Shown here: positions 15,592 through 20,886 of the stretch, piece after piece
How the letters are laid out: each line of letters starts with the position of its first letter
Position numbering within the stretch: the first letter of the stretch is position 1
Origin: an uncultured Catenibacterium sp.
GTDB lineage: Bacteria > Bacillota_I > Bacilli_A > Erysipelotrichales > Coprobacillaceae
NCBI GenBank assembly: GCA_900764725.1
Contig: CAAFPB010000278.1
Location: forward strand, 1 to 20,886
DNA: 20,886 nt
Direction: 5' to 3'
Notes under the pieces: generated by a model
Database searches by the model: none
What the model was told of the DNA's origin: nothing
What the model saw: only the letters and a program-made list of their open reading frames with translations
Program-made: the position numbers and the translations under genes

Positions 15592-16767
15592 ATGTTTCAT
15601 TTTAAACCCAATAGAAAATATACGCAGATATCTATTTATATAGTACTTACTGTCATTGCGATTTATCTTGTGATTGCAGCAGGAAGTAACATGTCAGATA
15701 TTCTTTCATTTCTTAAGAAGGGATGGGAATTTTTAAGTCAGGTATTTACACCATTACTCATTGGTTTTGTGATTGCTTATTTATTAAAGCCAGTTGTAGA
15801 AAAGGTAGAATCATCACTTAGAAATATTTCTTATTTCAAAGAAAAGAAGAAGTTAATTCATCAATTATCTGTTGCGATTACTTCTTTAATTGTATTGTTT
15901 ATTTTTGCATTATTATCTACCTTTGTGATTAGAAGTATAGGTAGAGAACTTGCAGTGACACAATTCAAGGATATGAGTGATTTCTTACGTATTGTCGCGA
16001 AGAATGTGAATGCGATTTATGATGAAATCATTGTACAGCTTAAATCAATGAGTATTTCTACAGTACAGGTACAGCAGTTCTTAAAGACAGCAGTTGATGG
16101 TGTTACAAGTAATCTTTTAGGCGGTATTACTAAAGTTTCAGATTTCTTTACTAATTTACTATTCTCTATTATCTTTGCGATTTATTTTATGCTTGATGGA
16201 GAAAAGCTATGGAATTATTGGAGTAAGAGTATTAAAGCTTTCACAAGTAAGAAGGTGGATACTGTGATCCATCAATTATTAATTGATGTTGAAGGAGTAT
16301 TCTCTGGTTATGTACGTGGTCAAGTGATTGATGCTTTTCTTATGTTTGTGATGGTAAGTGTAGCATTTGGCCTCTTACATGTTAAATTTTGGATTGTGAT
16401 TGCGTTACTTGTTGGTATAGGTAATCTCGTACCTTATGTAGGACCTTTCCTAGGATATGGTTCTATTGCGATTATAGGGCTTGTGACAGGTGATTTACAT
16501 ATGGCTTTAAGAGCTTTGATTGCGTTACTTATTATCCAGGGTGTAGATGGTAATATCATAAACCCAAGATTATTAAGTGCAAGTATTGATATTCATCCAG
16601 TACTTGTTATCGTATCTCTTATTATTGGTAGTATGATAGGTGGATTCTTAGGTATGCTTATTTCTGTACCAGTAGGGGCATTATGTAAAATCTGGTTTGA
16701 AAGATTAGTAGAATATCGTACAGAAACTAAAAATGAATTATTAGAGGAGAAAGAAAATGGAATTTAG
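15592..16767 (+). CDS. AI-2E family transporter (PF01594)
   Basis: A 391-residue polytopic membrane protein of the AI-2E (TqsA/YdiK/PerM) family. Hydrophobic segments lie near 15-33, 50-67, 95-118, 185-205, 245-262, 268-300, 308-325 and 340-375. The family signature region is GIGNLVPYVGPFLGYGSIAI, then GVDGNIINPRLL, then HPVLVIVSLIIGSMIGGFLGMLISVPVGA. Members have been linked to AI-2 export, Na+/H+ antiport or osmotic functions, so the substrate should be left open. AAGGAGG (15581-15587) precedes ATG 15592. The last 11 bases overlap the next gene. Placement behind cls suggests a shared envelope-related transcript. Confidence 0.92.
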   Translation: MFHFKPNRKYTQISIYIVLTVIAIYLVIAAGSNMSDILSFLKKGWEFLSQVFTPLLIGFVIAYLLKPVVEKVESSLRNISYFKEKKKLIHQLSVAITSLIVLFIFALLSTFVIRSIGRELAVTQFKDMSDFLRIVAKNVNAIYDEIIVQLKSMSISTVQVQQFLKTAVDGVTSNLLGGITKVSDFFTNLLFSIIFAIYFMLDGEKLWNYWSKSIKAFTSKKVDTVIHQLLIDVEGVFSGYVRGQVIDAFLMFVMVSVAFGLLHVKFWIVIALLVGIGNLVPYVGPFLGYGSIAIIGLVTGDLHMALRALIALLIIQGVDGNIINPRLLSASIDIHPVLVIVSLIIGSMIGGFLGMLISVPVGALCKIWFERLVEYRTETKNELLEEKENGI

Positions 16768-17212
16768 ATTTGATCCATGGATGTTAGATGTAGATGTCAA
16801 TGCGACACAGAATGATTATAGTAAAAATGACTATTCTAAAGATAAACAATTAAACGAAGAATTAAAGAAAGCTATGTCTTTCCAACAGTCTCGTATCTTT
16901 GAAACATTAGGTGTTGATCCTGATAAGATTCTTGTAGAAAAGATTCCTTTAGAAGGAACACAAAATGTCTATAAATTCTCTTTTATCATTAAGGGAAAAC
17001 TTCTAACAATCACAAATATGCAGGCTGCAGTTTATAGTGATGAAAAGGTATTTGGTCCTGAAATATTAGATCATGTAGAAGTTGTAGATATTCCAGAAGG
17101 TGGCGTAATGGTCTATGAAATGGCTAACCTCGCATTAGCCTTTAAACACCCTGGACATACAAAAGAATGGAATTGTGGTTCTGTTTTAGGTGTTGGCTTT
17201 ATTCAGTTATAA
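16757..17212 (+). CDS. unrecognised 151-residue protein of the cls operon
   Basis: I do not recognise this protein. It has no signal peptide or membrane helix and looks like a small soluble alpha/beta protein. The N-terminal part is polar with a repeated NDYSKNDYSK, then come a helix (QLNEELKKAMSFQQSRIFETLG), strands (VYKFSFIIKGKLLTITNM), and a C-terminal part with EGGVMVYEMANLALAFKHPGHTKEWNCGSVLGVGF. The single Cys and two His near the end do not form an obvious metal motif. ATG 16757 follows AGAGGAGA and overlaps the permease gene by 11 bases, so translation is probably coupled and the two products are likely to be needed together. Confidence 0.72.
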   Translation: MEFRFDPWMLDVDVNATQNDYSKNDYSKDKQLNEELKKAMSFQQSRIFETLGVDPDKILVEKIPLEGTQNVYKFSFIIKGKLLTITNMQAAVYSDEKVFGPEILDHVEVVDIPEGGVMVYEMANLALAFKHPGHTKEWNCGSVLGVGFIQL

Positions 17213-17232
17213 AAATTTATTATCAAAAAAAT

Positions 17233-17253
17233 AGTGTATATATCAACACTTTT
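17233..17253 (+). terminator. weak candidate terminator after the cls operon
   Basis: AGTGT (17233-17237) pairs with ACACT (17246-17250) around an 8-base loop and is followed by TTT. The stem is short, so this is tentative. Confidence 0.3.
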
Positions 17254-17266
17254 GTAAGCGTTAGTA
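17253..17266. promoter_or_regulatory. candidate cre (CcpA) site upstream of ptsH
   Basis: TGTAAGCGTTAGTA matches the cre consensus TGWAARCGYTWNCW at 13 of 14 positions (C to T near the end). It lies about 18 bases upstream of the candidate -35 and 77 bases upstream of the start codon. CcpA bound to HPr phosphorylated on Ser46 uses such sites; a position upstream of the promoter is compatible with activation as well as repression. Confidence 0.55.
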
Positions 17267-17284
17267 AAAAATAACATAAAGGTA

Positions 17285-17312
17285 TAGAAAAAATTAGGAT
17301 TTGTGATATAAT
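17285..17312 (+). promoter_or_regulatory. ptsH promoter with extended -10
   Basis: A weak -35 (TAGAAA, 17285-17290), 16 bases, and TGaTATAAT (TATAAT at 17307-17312). A strong AAGGAGGA ribosome binding site follows at 17327-17334. Confidence 0.72.
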
Positions 17313-17343
17313 AAGACTATATTCATAAGGAGGAATTTTTTAA

Positions 17344-17610
17344 ATGGAAAAATTATCATTCGTAGTATCTGACCCAGTAGGTTTACATGCAAGACCTGCT
17401 ACAATCTTAGTAAACCAGGCTAGCAAATTCTCTAGCAATATTAACTTAATCTATAACGGTAAGAGCGTTAACCTTAAATCAATCATGGGTGTTATGTCTT
17501 TAGGTGTTCCAACTAAGGCTACTGTAGAAATCGAAGCTGAAGGTGAAGACGAAAAGGACGTAATCGAATCTATCGCTAAGGTTATCAAAGAACAGAAAGT
17601 TGCTGAATAA
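17344..17610 (+). CDS. ptsH: phosphocarrier protein HPr
   Basis: At 88 residues this is a complete HPr of the sugar phosphotransferase system. The catalytic His15 is in [11 protein letters not shown], which takes phosphate from PEP via Enzyme I and passes it to EIIA proteins. The regulatory Ser46 is in [12 protein letters not shown], the HPr kinase/phosphorylase target that makes HPr a CcpA corepressor in Bacillota. Both sites are intact. The start is ATG 17344, 9 bases after AAGGAGGA. A terminator directly follows, so ptsH is monocistronic here and ptsI is not adjacent, unlike the ptsHI operon of Bacillus. The candidate cre site upstream suggests feedback by its own product. Confidence 0.97.
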   Translation: MEKLSFVVSDPVGLHARPATILVNQASKFSSNINLIYNGKSVNLKSIMGVMSLGVPTKATVEIEAEGEDEKDVIESIAKVIKEQKVAE

Positions 17611-17626
17611 TATACTTTTGTTTTTG

Positions 17627-17653
17627 ACAGTGGATTTTATCCACTGTTTTTTT
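17627..17653 (+). terminator. terminator after ptsH
   Basis: ACAGTGGAT (17627-17635), loop TTT, ATCCACTGT (17639-17647), with a T-run to 17653. Confidence 0.92.
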
Positions 17654-17727
17654 ACACACTTTTTCCCATATTTACTCCATAATAACGCTTATATTATTTC
17701 TTATTATATACATAAGGAGGCGTCATT

Positions 17728-18855
17728 ATGTTTAAAGGGAAAGAGGGTCTACATTATTTATCGTTATTTATCATCGTATGTATCACAATGAACCTCATTA
17801 TGATGTGTTTATTCATTAAGCAAGGATCATTACAGGTTATTAATAAGTATAAGAAACAATTAAAATATGAAGTCACACTATCATCTAATGATGGCAATGT
17901 AAGCATCACAGATGCGAAACAATTAACTCAAATGAAAGGTGTTAAATCATACAATTACGAACAATTAATTAATGCATCTTCACAATCACTTCAACCTGTC
18001 GCAACACGCCATTCTTTTCCTCGTATGCGTCTTACAAACTATTCTGAGGATAGTTTTCTTCTTGCAGGCTATTCTTCTATGGCACTCATTCAAGACTTTA
18101 GTTCAAAGGAATATAAACTAAAAGAAGGAAGACTTCTAAACAGTAATGATGAGAATACATCCAATGCAGTGATTTCTTATGCATTGGCTAAAAATAATAA
18201 TTTAAGTCTAGGAGACACTATTGAATTTAAAACAGAAAAAGGAGATACCACACTCACAATTGTAGGTATCTATAAGAATAAAGTAGGACTCTTAAGTCAT
18301 CTCAAGCCTTATAATACAATCTTTATTTCTTTATCAAAAGCACAGTCATTAAGTCATAATGAACAGATGCTCTCTTCAGTTACTTATTACTTAAATAAAG
18401 AAGACAAAACAGAAAACTTTATAAAGAAAGCACAAAAAACCACATTGGACTGGAATCATCTCCAGCTCACATCCAATGATGCACAATATAATGCCTGTGT
18501 TTCTATATTTGAGAATATATGTGATAAGTTAAAGATGATTCCAATTATATTATTTGTTTCTGGCTCCATCCTCTTAATACTTGTTTATCATGAAATATTT
18601 AAAACACATAATCTTATAAAGACACTCATAGTGTTTATTGTCGCATTTACTATTTCATGTTTCACAAGTCCTATTCTCTCTAAATATACAATTAATACTT
18701 ATTTATCTCAGCATGATGTAAATATGTCACAAAAAGAAACAAGAAAGATTAAAACAACCTATACACCTAGAATATTAATAGAGTCTATTGGTATTACCTC
18801 TATTATGTATCTAGAAACAGTTATTATCGCTTATAAGAAAAAGATCTCAGCCTAG
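17728..18855 (+). CDS. MacB/FtsX-like permease protein, orphan
   Basis: A 375-residue membrane protein that resembles a reduced FtsX/MacB-type ABC permease. TM1 lies at about residues 8-30. A large extracytoplasmic domain at ~31-265 has MacB periplasmic-core features (VTLSSNDGNVSITDAKQLTQMKGVKSYNY, KLKEGRLLNSNDENTSNAVISYALAKNNNLSLGDTIEF, LTIVGIYKN). Three membrane segments follow, near 270-290, 297-322 and 350-370. No ATPase gene is next to it. AAGGAGG (17714-17720) is 7 bases before ATG 17728. The gene ends in a perfect palindrome shared with the convergent gene. Export of a peptide or a mechanotransmission role is family knowledge, not shown here. Confidence 0.7.
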   Translation: MFKGKEGLHYLSLFIIVCITMNLIMMCLFIKQGSLQVINKYKKQLKYEVTLSSNDGNVSITDAKQLTQMKGVKSYNYEQLINASSQSLQPVATRHSFPRMRLTNYSEDSFLLAGYSSMALIQDFSSKEYKLKEGRLLNSNDENTSNAVISYALAKNNNLSLGDTIEFKTEKGDTTLTIVGIYKNKVGLLSHLKPYNTIFISLSKAQSLSHNEQMLSSVTYYLNKEDKTENFIKKAQKTTLDWNHLQLTSNDAQYNACVSIFENICDKLKMIPIILFVSGSILLILVYHEIFKTHNLIKTLIVFIVAFTISCFTSPILSKYTINTYLSQHDVNMSQKETRKIKTTYTPRILIESIGITSIMYLETVIIAYKKKISA

Positions 18856-18863
18856 GCTGAGAT
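18844..18863. terminator. bidirectional terminator holding both convergent stop codons
   Basis: ATCTCAGC (18844-18851), loop CTAG (18852-18855), GCTGAGAT (18856-18863): a perfect 20-base palindrome. The plus-strand stop TAG is 18853-18855 and the minus-strand stop is 18854-18852, so the loop is made of the two overlapping stops. The minus strand has a TTTTTCTT tail; the plus strand a poorer TATTTCTTTT. Confidence 0.85.
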
Positions 18864-19829
18864 TATTTCTTTTGATTTAGAGAATAGACCATATATACCA
18901 CCTGTGTGCATAAATAGAATATTCTTTGCATGATCAAATGTACCTTTTTCTAATTCATGGATCAGACCATAATATGCTTTACCTGTATAAACAGGATCTA
19001 GAATAATACCACTATGTCTAGATAAGTCAGAAATAGCTTCTAATTCTTCTTTACGGCTCAAAGAATAGCCTCTACCTACATATCCATCAATAATATGAAT
19101 ATGACTTCTGTCTACATCTTTTACATCAAGATGTGGTAATGTATCATCAATAATACTATTAATTTCTTTAATAAAGAAATCAGCATCATCACATACATTA
19201 ATACCTACAATATCTTTATTGGCTTGTCTTAATTCATTGCCTAAATATAAACCAGTATAAGTTCCTCCAGAACCTACTGCATCAATAATAGTATCAAATA
19301 CAATACCTGTCTTTTTTTCATATTCTAGTATTTCATCAAAAGCATCAATATAACCTAAAGTACCAATTCCATTACTTGCACCCATAGGAATAATATAAGG
19401 CTTACCACCTTGATCTAATACTTCCTGATAGACTTCCTGCATTATTTCATCTTTATGTGCTTGGAAATCATCATGTTCTTTTACTCTTATATCAGCACCA
19501 AGCATATGATCTAAAAGGAAGTTGGCTGTTTCAATATTTTCTCCAGGTTCTTTTCTTAGTATAAGAATACATTTTAATCCTAGTTTTGCAGCTACTGCCG
19601 CAGTAGATCTACAATGATTAGATTGGAATCCACCATTAGTAATGAGTGTATCACAACCTAAAGATAAGGCTTCAGCCACACTGTATTCTAGTTTTCTAAT
19701 CTTATTACCAGATGCCACACTATCTGTTAAGTCATCTCTTTTCACAAAAATATTAGGTTTATATCTATTTGATAGATAGTCTATTTTTTCAATAGGAGTA
19801 GGCAGCTGGGCCAAATGTAGTTTATTCAT
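18852..19829 (-). CDS. D-cysteine desulfhydrase / ACC deaminase family PLP enzyme
   Basis: The 325 residues cover the whole fold-type II PLP family of D-cysteine desulfhydrase and 1-aminocyclopropane-1-carboxylate deaminase. The N-terminal LPTPIEKIDYLS, then FVKRDDLTD, then SGNKIRKLEY with the PLP Lys43, then GGFQSNHCR around Ser70/Asn71 are family signatures. GSGGTYTGL binds the phosphate, and FMHTGGIYGLF is near the C-terminus. Bacterial members next to sulfur genes usually convert D-cysteine to pyruvate, ammonia and sulfide, so that activity is more likely than ACC deamination, but not proven. The start is ATG 19829, with AGAGGTGAT just upstream on the minus strand. It is divergent from the cystathionine gene and overlaps the permease gene by 4 bases at the 3' ends. 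Confidence 0.88.
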   Translation of the reverse strand: MNKLHLAQLPTPIEKIDYLSNRYKPNIFVKRDDLTDSVASGNKIRKLEYSVAEALSLGCDTLITNGGFQSNHCRSTAAVAAKLGLKCILILRKEPGENIETANFLLDHMLGADIRVKEHDDFQAHKDEIMQEVYQEVLDQGGKPYIIPMGASNGIGTLGYIDAFDEILEYEKKTGIVFDTIIDAVGSGGTYTGLYLGNELRQANKDIVGINVCDDADFFIKEINSIIDDTLPHLDVKDVDRSHIHIIDGYVGRGYSLSRKEELEAISDLSRHSGIILDPVYTGKAYYGLIHELEKGTFDHAKNILFMHTGGIYGLFSKSKEIISA

Positions 19830-19847
19830 GTAATCACCTCTACTAAT

Positions 19848-19875
19848 AGTATAAACGAAAAAAAGATAAAGTAAA
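19848..19875 (-). promoter_or_regulatory. candidate promoter of the D-cysteine desulfhydrase gene
   Basis: On the minus strand TTTACT (19875-19870), 16 bases, TATACT (19853-19848). The start codon is 18 bases further on. It lies back to back with the promoter of the cystathionine gene. Confidence 0.6.
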
Positions 19876-19882
19876 CCCTATA

Positions 19883-19903
19883 TTCCTATTGACATGATAG
19901 GAA
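19883..19903. promoter_or_regulatory. inverted repeat over the -35 box, candidate operator
   Basis: TTCCTAT (19883-19889) and its exact complement ATAGGAA (19897-19903) flank 7 bases and overlap the -35 hexamer. A repressor bound here would block the promoter. The same GATAGG core recurs at 19937-19942. The regulator is unknown; CymR-type control would be a guess. Confidence 0.5.
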
Positions 19904-19917
19904 ATAAGTTATATGAT
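19889..19917 (+). promoter_or_regulatory. strong sigma-A promoter of the leader/cystathionine gene
   Basis: A perfect TTGACA (19889-19894), 17 bases, and TATGAT (19912-19917). The transcript should start near 19924, giving a leader of about 210 bases before the main gene at 20134. Confidence 0.88.
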
Positions 19918-19925
19918 AGCAACAA

Positions 19926-19942
19926 CCTATCAAACAGATAGG
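19926..19942 (+). promoter_or_regulatory. 5' leader hairpin before the leader peptide
   Basis: CCTATC (19926-19931), loop AAACA, GATAGG (19937-19942): a perfect 6-bp stem at the very 5' end of the expected transcript, just upstream of the leader-peptide ribosome binding site. It may stabilise the RNA. Confidence 0.5.
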
Positions 19943-19959
19943 AGAAAGGGGTAATAACT

Positions 19960-20013
19960 ATGAAAAGACTTTTTAACACAATGTGCAGATCATGTAGTGT
20001 CATGTGTATGTAA
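19960..20013 (+). CDS. Cys/Met-rich leader peptide (17 aa)
   Basis: ATG 19960 opens a 17-codon ORF, MKRLFNTMCRSCSVMCM, ending at TAA 20011-20013. AAAGGGG (19945-19951) lies 8 bases upstream. Three Cys (TGC, TGT, TGT) and three internal Met fall in the last ten codons, a density far above that of ordinary proteins. Position, length and residue bias match the class of ribosome-stalling leader peptides that sense the supply of charged tRNA, as in the trp, his and ilv operons. Here the amino acids would be cysteine and/or methionine, and the downstream gene belongs to their metabolism. The last codons overlap the first of three alternative RNA hairpins. Expression of the peptide is inferred. Confidence 0.75.
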   Translation: MKRLFNTMCRSCSVMCM

Positions 20014-20099
20014 TACACAATAGAGTACTTTCATGGTCATTGTGCATTTTTGTATTGGTGCAGAATTGTGTAATGCAATGCTGCTTTTTTTGTACTCTA
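20003..20099 (+). promoter_or_regulatory. transcription attenuator with mutually exclusive RNA pairings
   Basis: Segment 1, TGTGTAT (20003-20009), pairs with segment 2, ATACACA (20013-20019), over the leader's last Met-Cys-Met codons and stop. Segment 2 can instead pair, as TACACAAT (20014-20021), with ATTGTGTA (20065-20072), which contains the left arm of the terminator. A ribosome stalled on the Cys/Met codons would cover segment 1 and favour this antiterminator. A ribosome reaching the stop would cover segment 2 and let the terminator form. A further 8-bp match, TAGAGTAC (20021-20028) with GTACTCTA (20092-20099), would enclose the terminator. No T-box TGGNACC or SAM-riboswitch core is seen. 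Confidence 0.65.
20060..20091 (+). terminator. attenuator terminator upstream of the cystathionine gene
   Basis: GCAG (20060-20063) and ATTG (20065-20068) pair with CAAT (20076-20079) and CTGC (20081-20084), with one A-G mismatch and a 7-base loop, followed by seven T (20085-20091). It lies 42 bases before the start codon of the gene it would shut off. Confidence 0.75.
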
Positions 20100-20133
20100 A
20101 ATTAGAAAAATAAATTAATTGGAGGAAAATAAA

Positions 20134-20857
20134 ATGAAATATGAAACACTTGCGATTCATGCTGGAGAACGTACTGAAGGTGTTCCTGGTGTGAATGTCC
20201 CTATAGAATTATCAACAACATTTGTTCAAAAAGGAATCCATGATTATCAGGATTACCAATATTCACGAGGAAATAATCCTACAAGACATTATCTTGAAAC
20301 ACTTGTAGCAGATCTAGAAGGTGCAAAATATGCACTTGCAACTTCTAGTGGTATGGCTGCTTCATCTTTAGTATTTGGCTTATTAAAGGAAGGAAATCAT
20401 GTACTCTTTAGTTCTAATGTATATGGTGGTACATTCCGTTATTTCTCTAACTTATTTGAAGATAGAGGAATAAAGGGAGAACTTGTAGATGATGTGAATA
20501 ATCTTAAAGAAGAAGATTTAAAGGATGTAACAGCCATCTTTATTGAAACACCGTCTAATCCATTATTAGAGGTTTATGATATAGAACATATTGCATCACT
20601 TGCACATGCAAATAATGCGTTATTAATTGTAGACAATACATTTCTGACATCATATTTTCAAAAGCCACTAGATTTTGGTGCTGATATTGTAGTTTATTCA
20701 GCTACTAAGTATTATGGTGGTCACTCAGATGTGATTGCTGGGCTGGTTGTCACAAATAATGATGATCTTTACACAAAACTAAAGTTTCTTCATAACACTT
20801 ATGGGAATATTCTTTCGCCTTTTGATAGTTTCTTGCTTCAAAGAGGAATTAAAACAT
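20134..20857 (+). CDS. cystathionine gamma-synthase/lyase family PLP enzyme, 3'-truncated by contig end
   Basis: This is the first 241 residues of a ~380-residue Cys/Met metabolism PLP enzyme (PF01053, fold type I). Signatures are TLAIHAGE at the start, Y(S)RGNNPTR, ATSSGMAA for the PLP phosphate, Tyr98 in NVYGGT, ETPSNPLL, the PLP-ring Asp167 in VDNTF, and the Schiff-base Lys192 in YSATKYYGGHSDVIAG. Cystathionine gamma-synthase, beta-lyase, gamma-lyase and O-acetylhomoserine sulfhydrylase cannot be told apart from this part. ATG 20134 follows GGAGGA (20121-20126); the in-frame TTG at 20119 is not needed. The gene does not truly end here: the apparent TAG at 20857-20859 is created by adapter sequence, and relatives continue RGIKTL at this point. 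Confidence 0.92.
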
Positions 20858-20886
20858 AGATCGGAAGAGCACACGTCTGAACTCCA
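20858..20886 (+). other. Illumina TruSeq adapter sequence (assembly artefact)
   Basis: The last 29 bases begin AGATCGGAAGAGC and continue with the standard Illumina TruSeq read-1 adapter to the end of the window. They are not genomic. They should be trimmed, and everything read through them, including the stop codon at 20857-20859, should be ignored. Confidence 0.98.

Noticed and set aside
17600..17791. A 63-codon ORF after ptsH.
   Set aside because: It runs through the ptsH terminator and overlaps the start of the permease gene in another frame, with no binding site.
20033..20111. A 26-codon ORF (starting MVIVHFCIGAELCNAM) and a shorter Cys-rich one at 20073 (MQCCFFC...) running through the attenuator terminator.
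   Set aside because: Neither has a ribosome binding site, both run across the terminator and its T-tract, and TTT/TGC codons there are explained by the hairpin and U-run. The leader ORF at 19960 has a binding site and better geometry.
19920..20133. T-box or SAM riboswitch as the controller of the cystathionine gene.
   Set aside because: No T-box TGGNACC-type sequence, no specifier-loop architecture and no SAM-I/SMK core could be found. The leader is short and contains a translated-looking ORF instead.

Overview
This is an AT-rich window from a low-GC Gram-positive bacterium. Gene order, strong AGGAGG-type ribosome binding sites, sigma-A promoters (often with extended -10 boxes of the form TGaTATAAT), an HPr with both His15 and Ser46, DUF1836, DUF4230 and DUF6465 proteins, and U-tailed terminators all fit Bacillota. 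Codon use and protein style suggest a gut Erysipelotrichia (Coprobacillaceae-like, for example a Catenibacterium relative). That placement is inference. The piece looks like an assembly contig. Its left edge lies inside an IS200/IS605-type tnpB gene, and its last 29 bases are Illumina adapter, not genome.

Layout. 1-~590: 3' part of a TnpB element with a structured right end. 598-2930: an esterase and an ATP-grasp enzyme with a long Lys/Glu/Val repeat tail, probably one operon. 3005-3675: a RelB/DinJ-RelE/ParE-type toxin-antitoxin pair with promoter, operator-like inverted repeat and terminator. 3662-4141 (minus): a DUF1836 regulator-like protein, divergent from a DUF4230-cutC-alpha/beta hydrolase operon (4256-6330). 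6457-8283: typA. 8330-9843: three small genes (zinc-ribbon membrane protein, DUF6465 protein, small membrane protein). 9919-14006: a large lipoprotein with seven BIG2 domains set between WG-like repeats, followed by a membrane-anchored, apparently degenerate methyltransferase. 14050-17212: cardiolipin synthase, AI-2E-family permease and an unrecognised protein, packed as an operon. 17344-17610: ptsH with a candidate cre site upstream. 17728-18855: an orphan MacB/FtsX-like permease, convergent with a D-cysteine desulfhydrase-family gene (18852-19829, minus). 20134-20857: the 5' part of a cystathionine synthase/lyase gene, cut by the contig end.

The most interesting part is the leader of that last gene (19883-20133). 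A strong promoter, with an inverted repeat over its -35 box, drives a 17-residue ORF, MKRLFNTMCRSCSVMCM. Six of its last ten residues are Cys or Met. Three alternative RNA pairings follow: a hairpin over the last Met-Cys-Met codons, an 8-bp antiterminator pairing, and a U-tailed terminator. This is the geometry of translation-coupled attenuation, here apparently sensing cysteine and/or methionine ahead of a sulfur amino acid gene. I see no T-box or SAM-riboswitch signature there.

Secondary points of interest are an 11-residue-periodic tail on the ATP-grasp enzyme, stop codons embedded in terminator hairpins (including two convergent genes whose stops form one CTAG loop), a shortened toxin, and the artificial stop codon made by the adapter junction.
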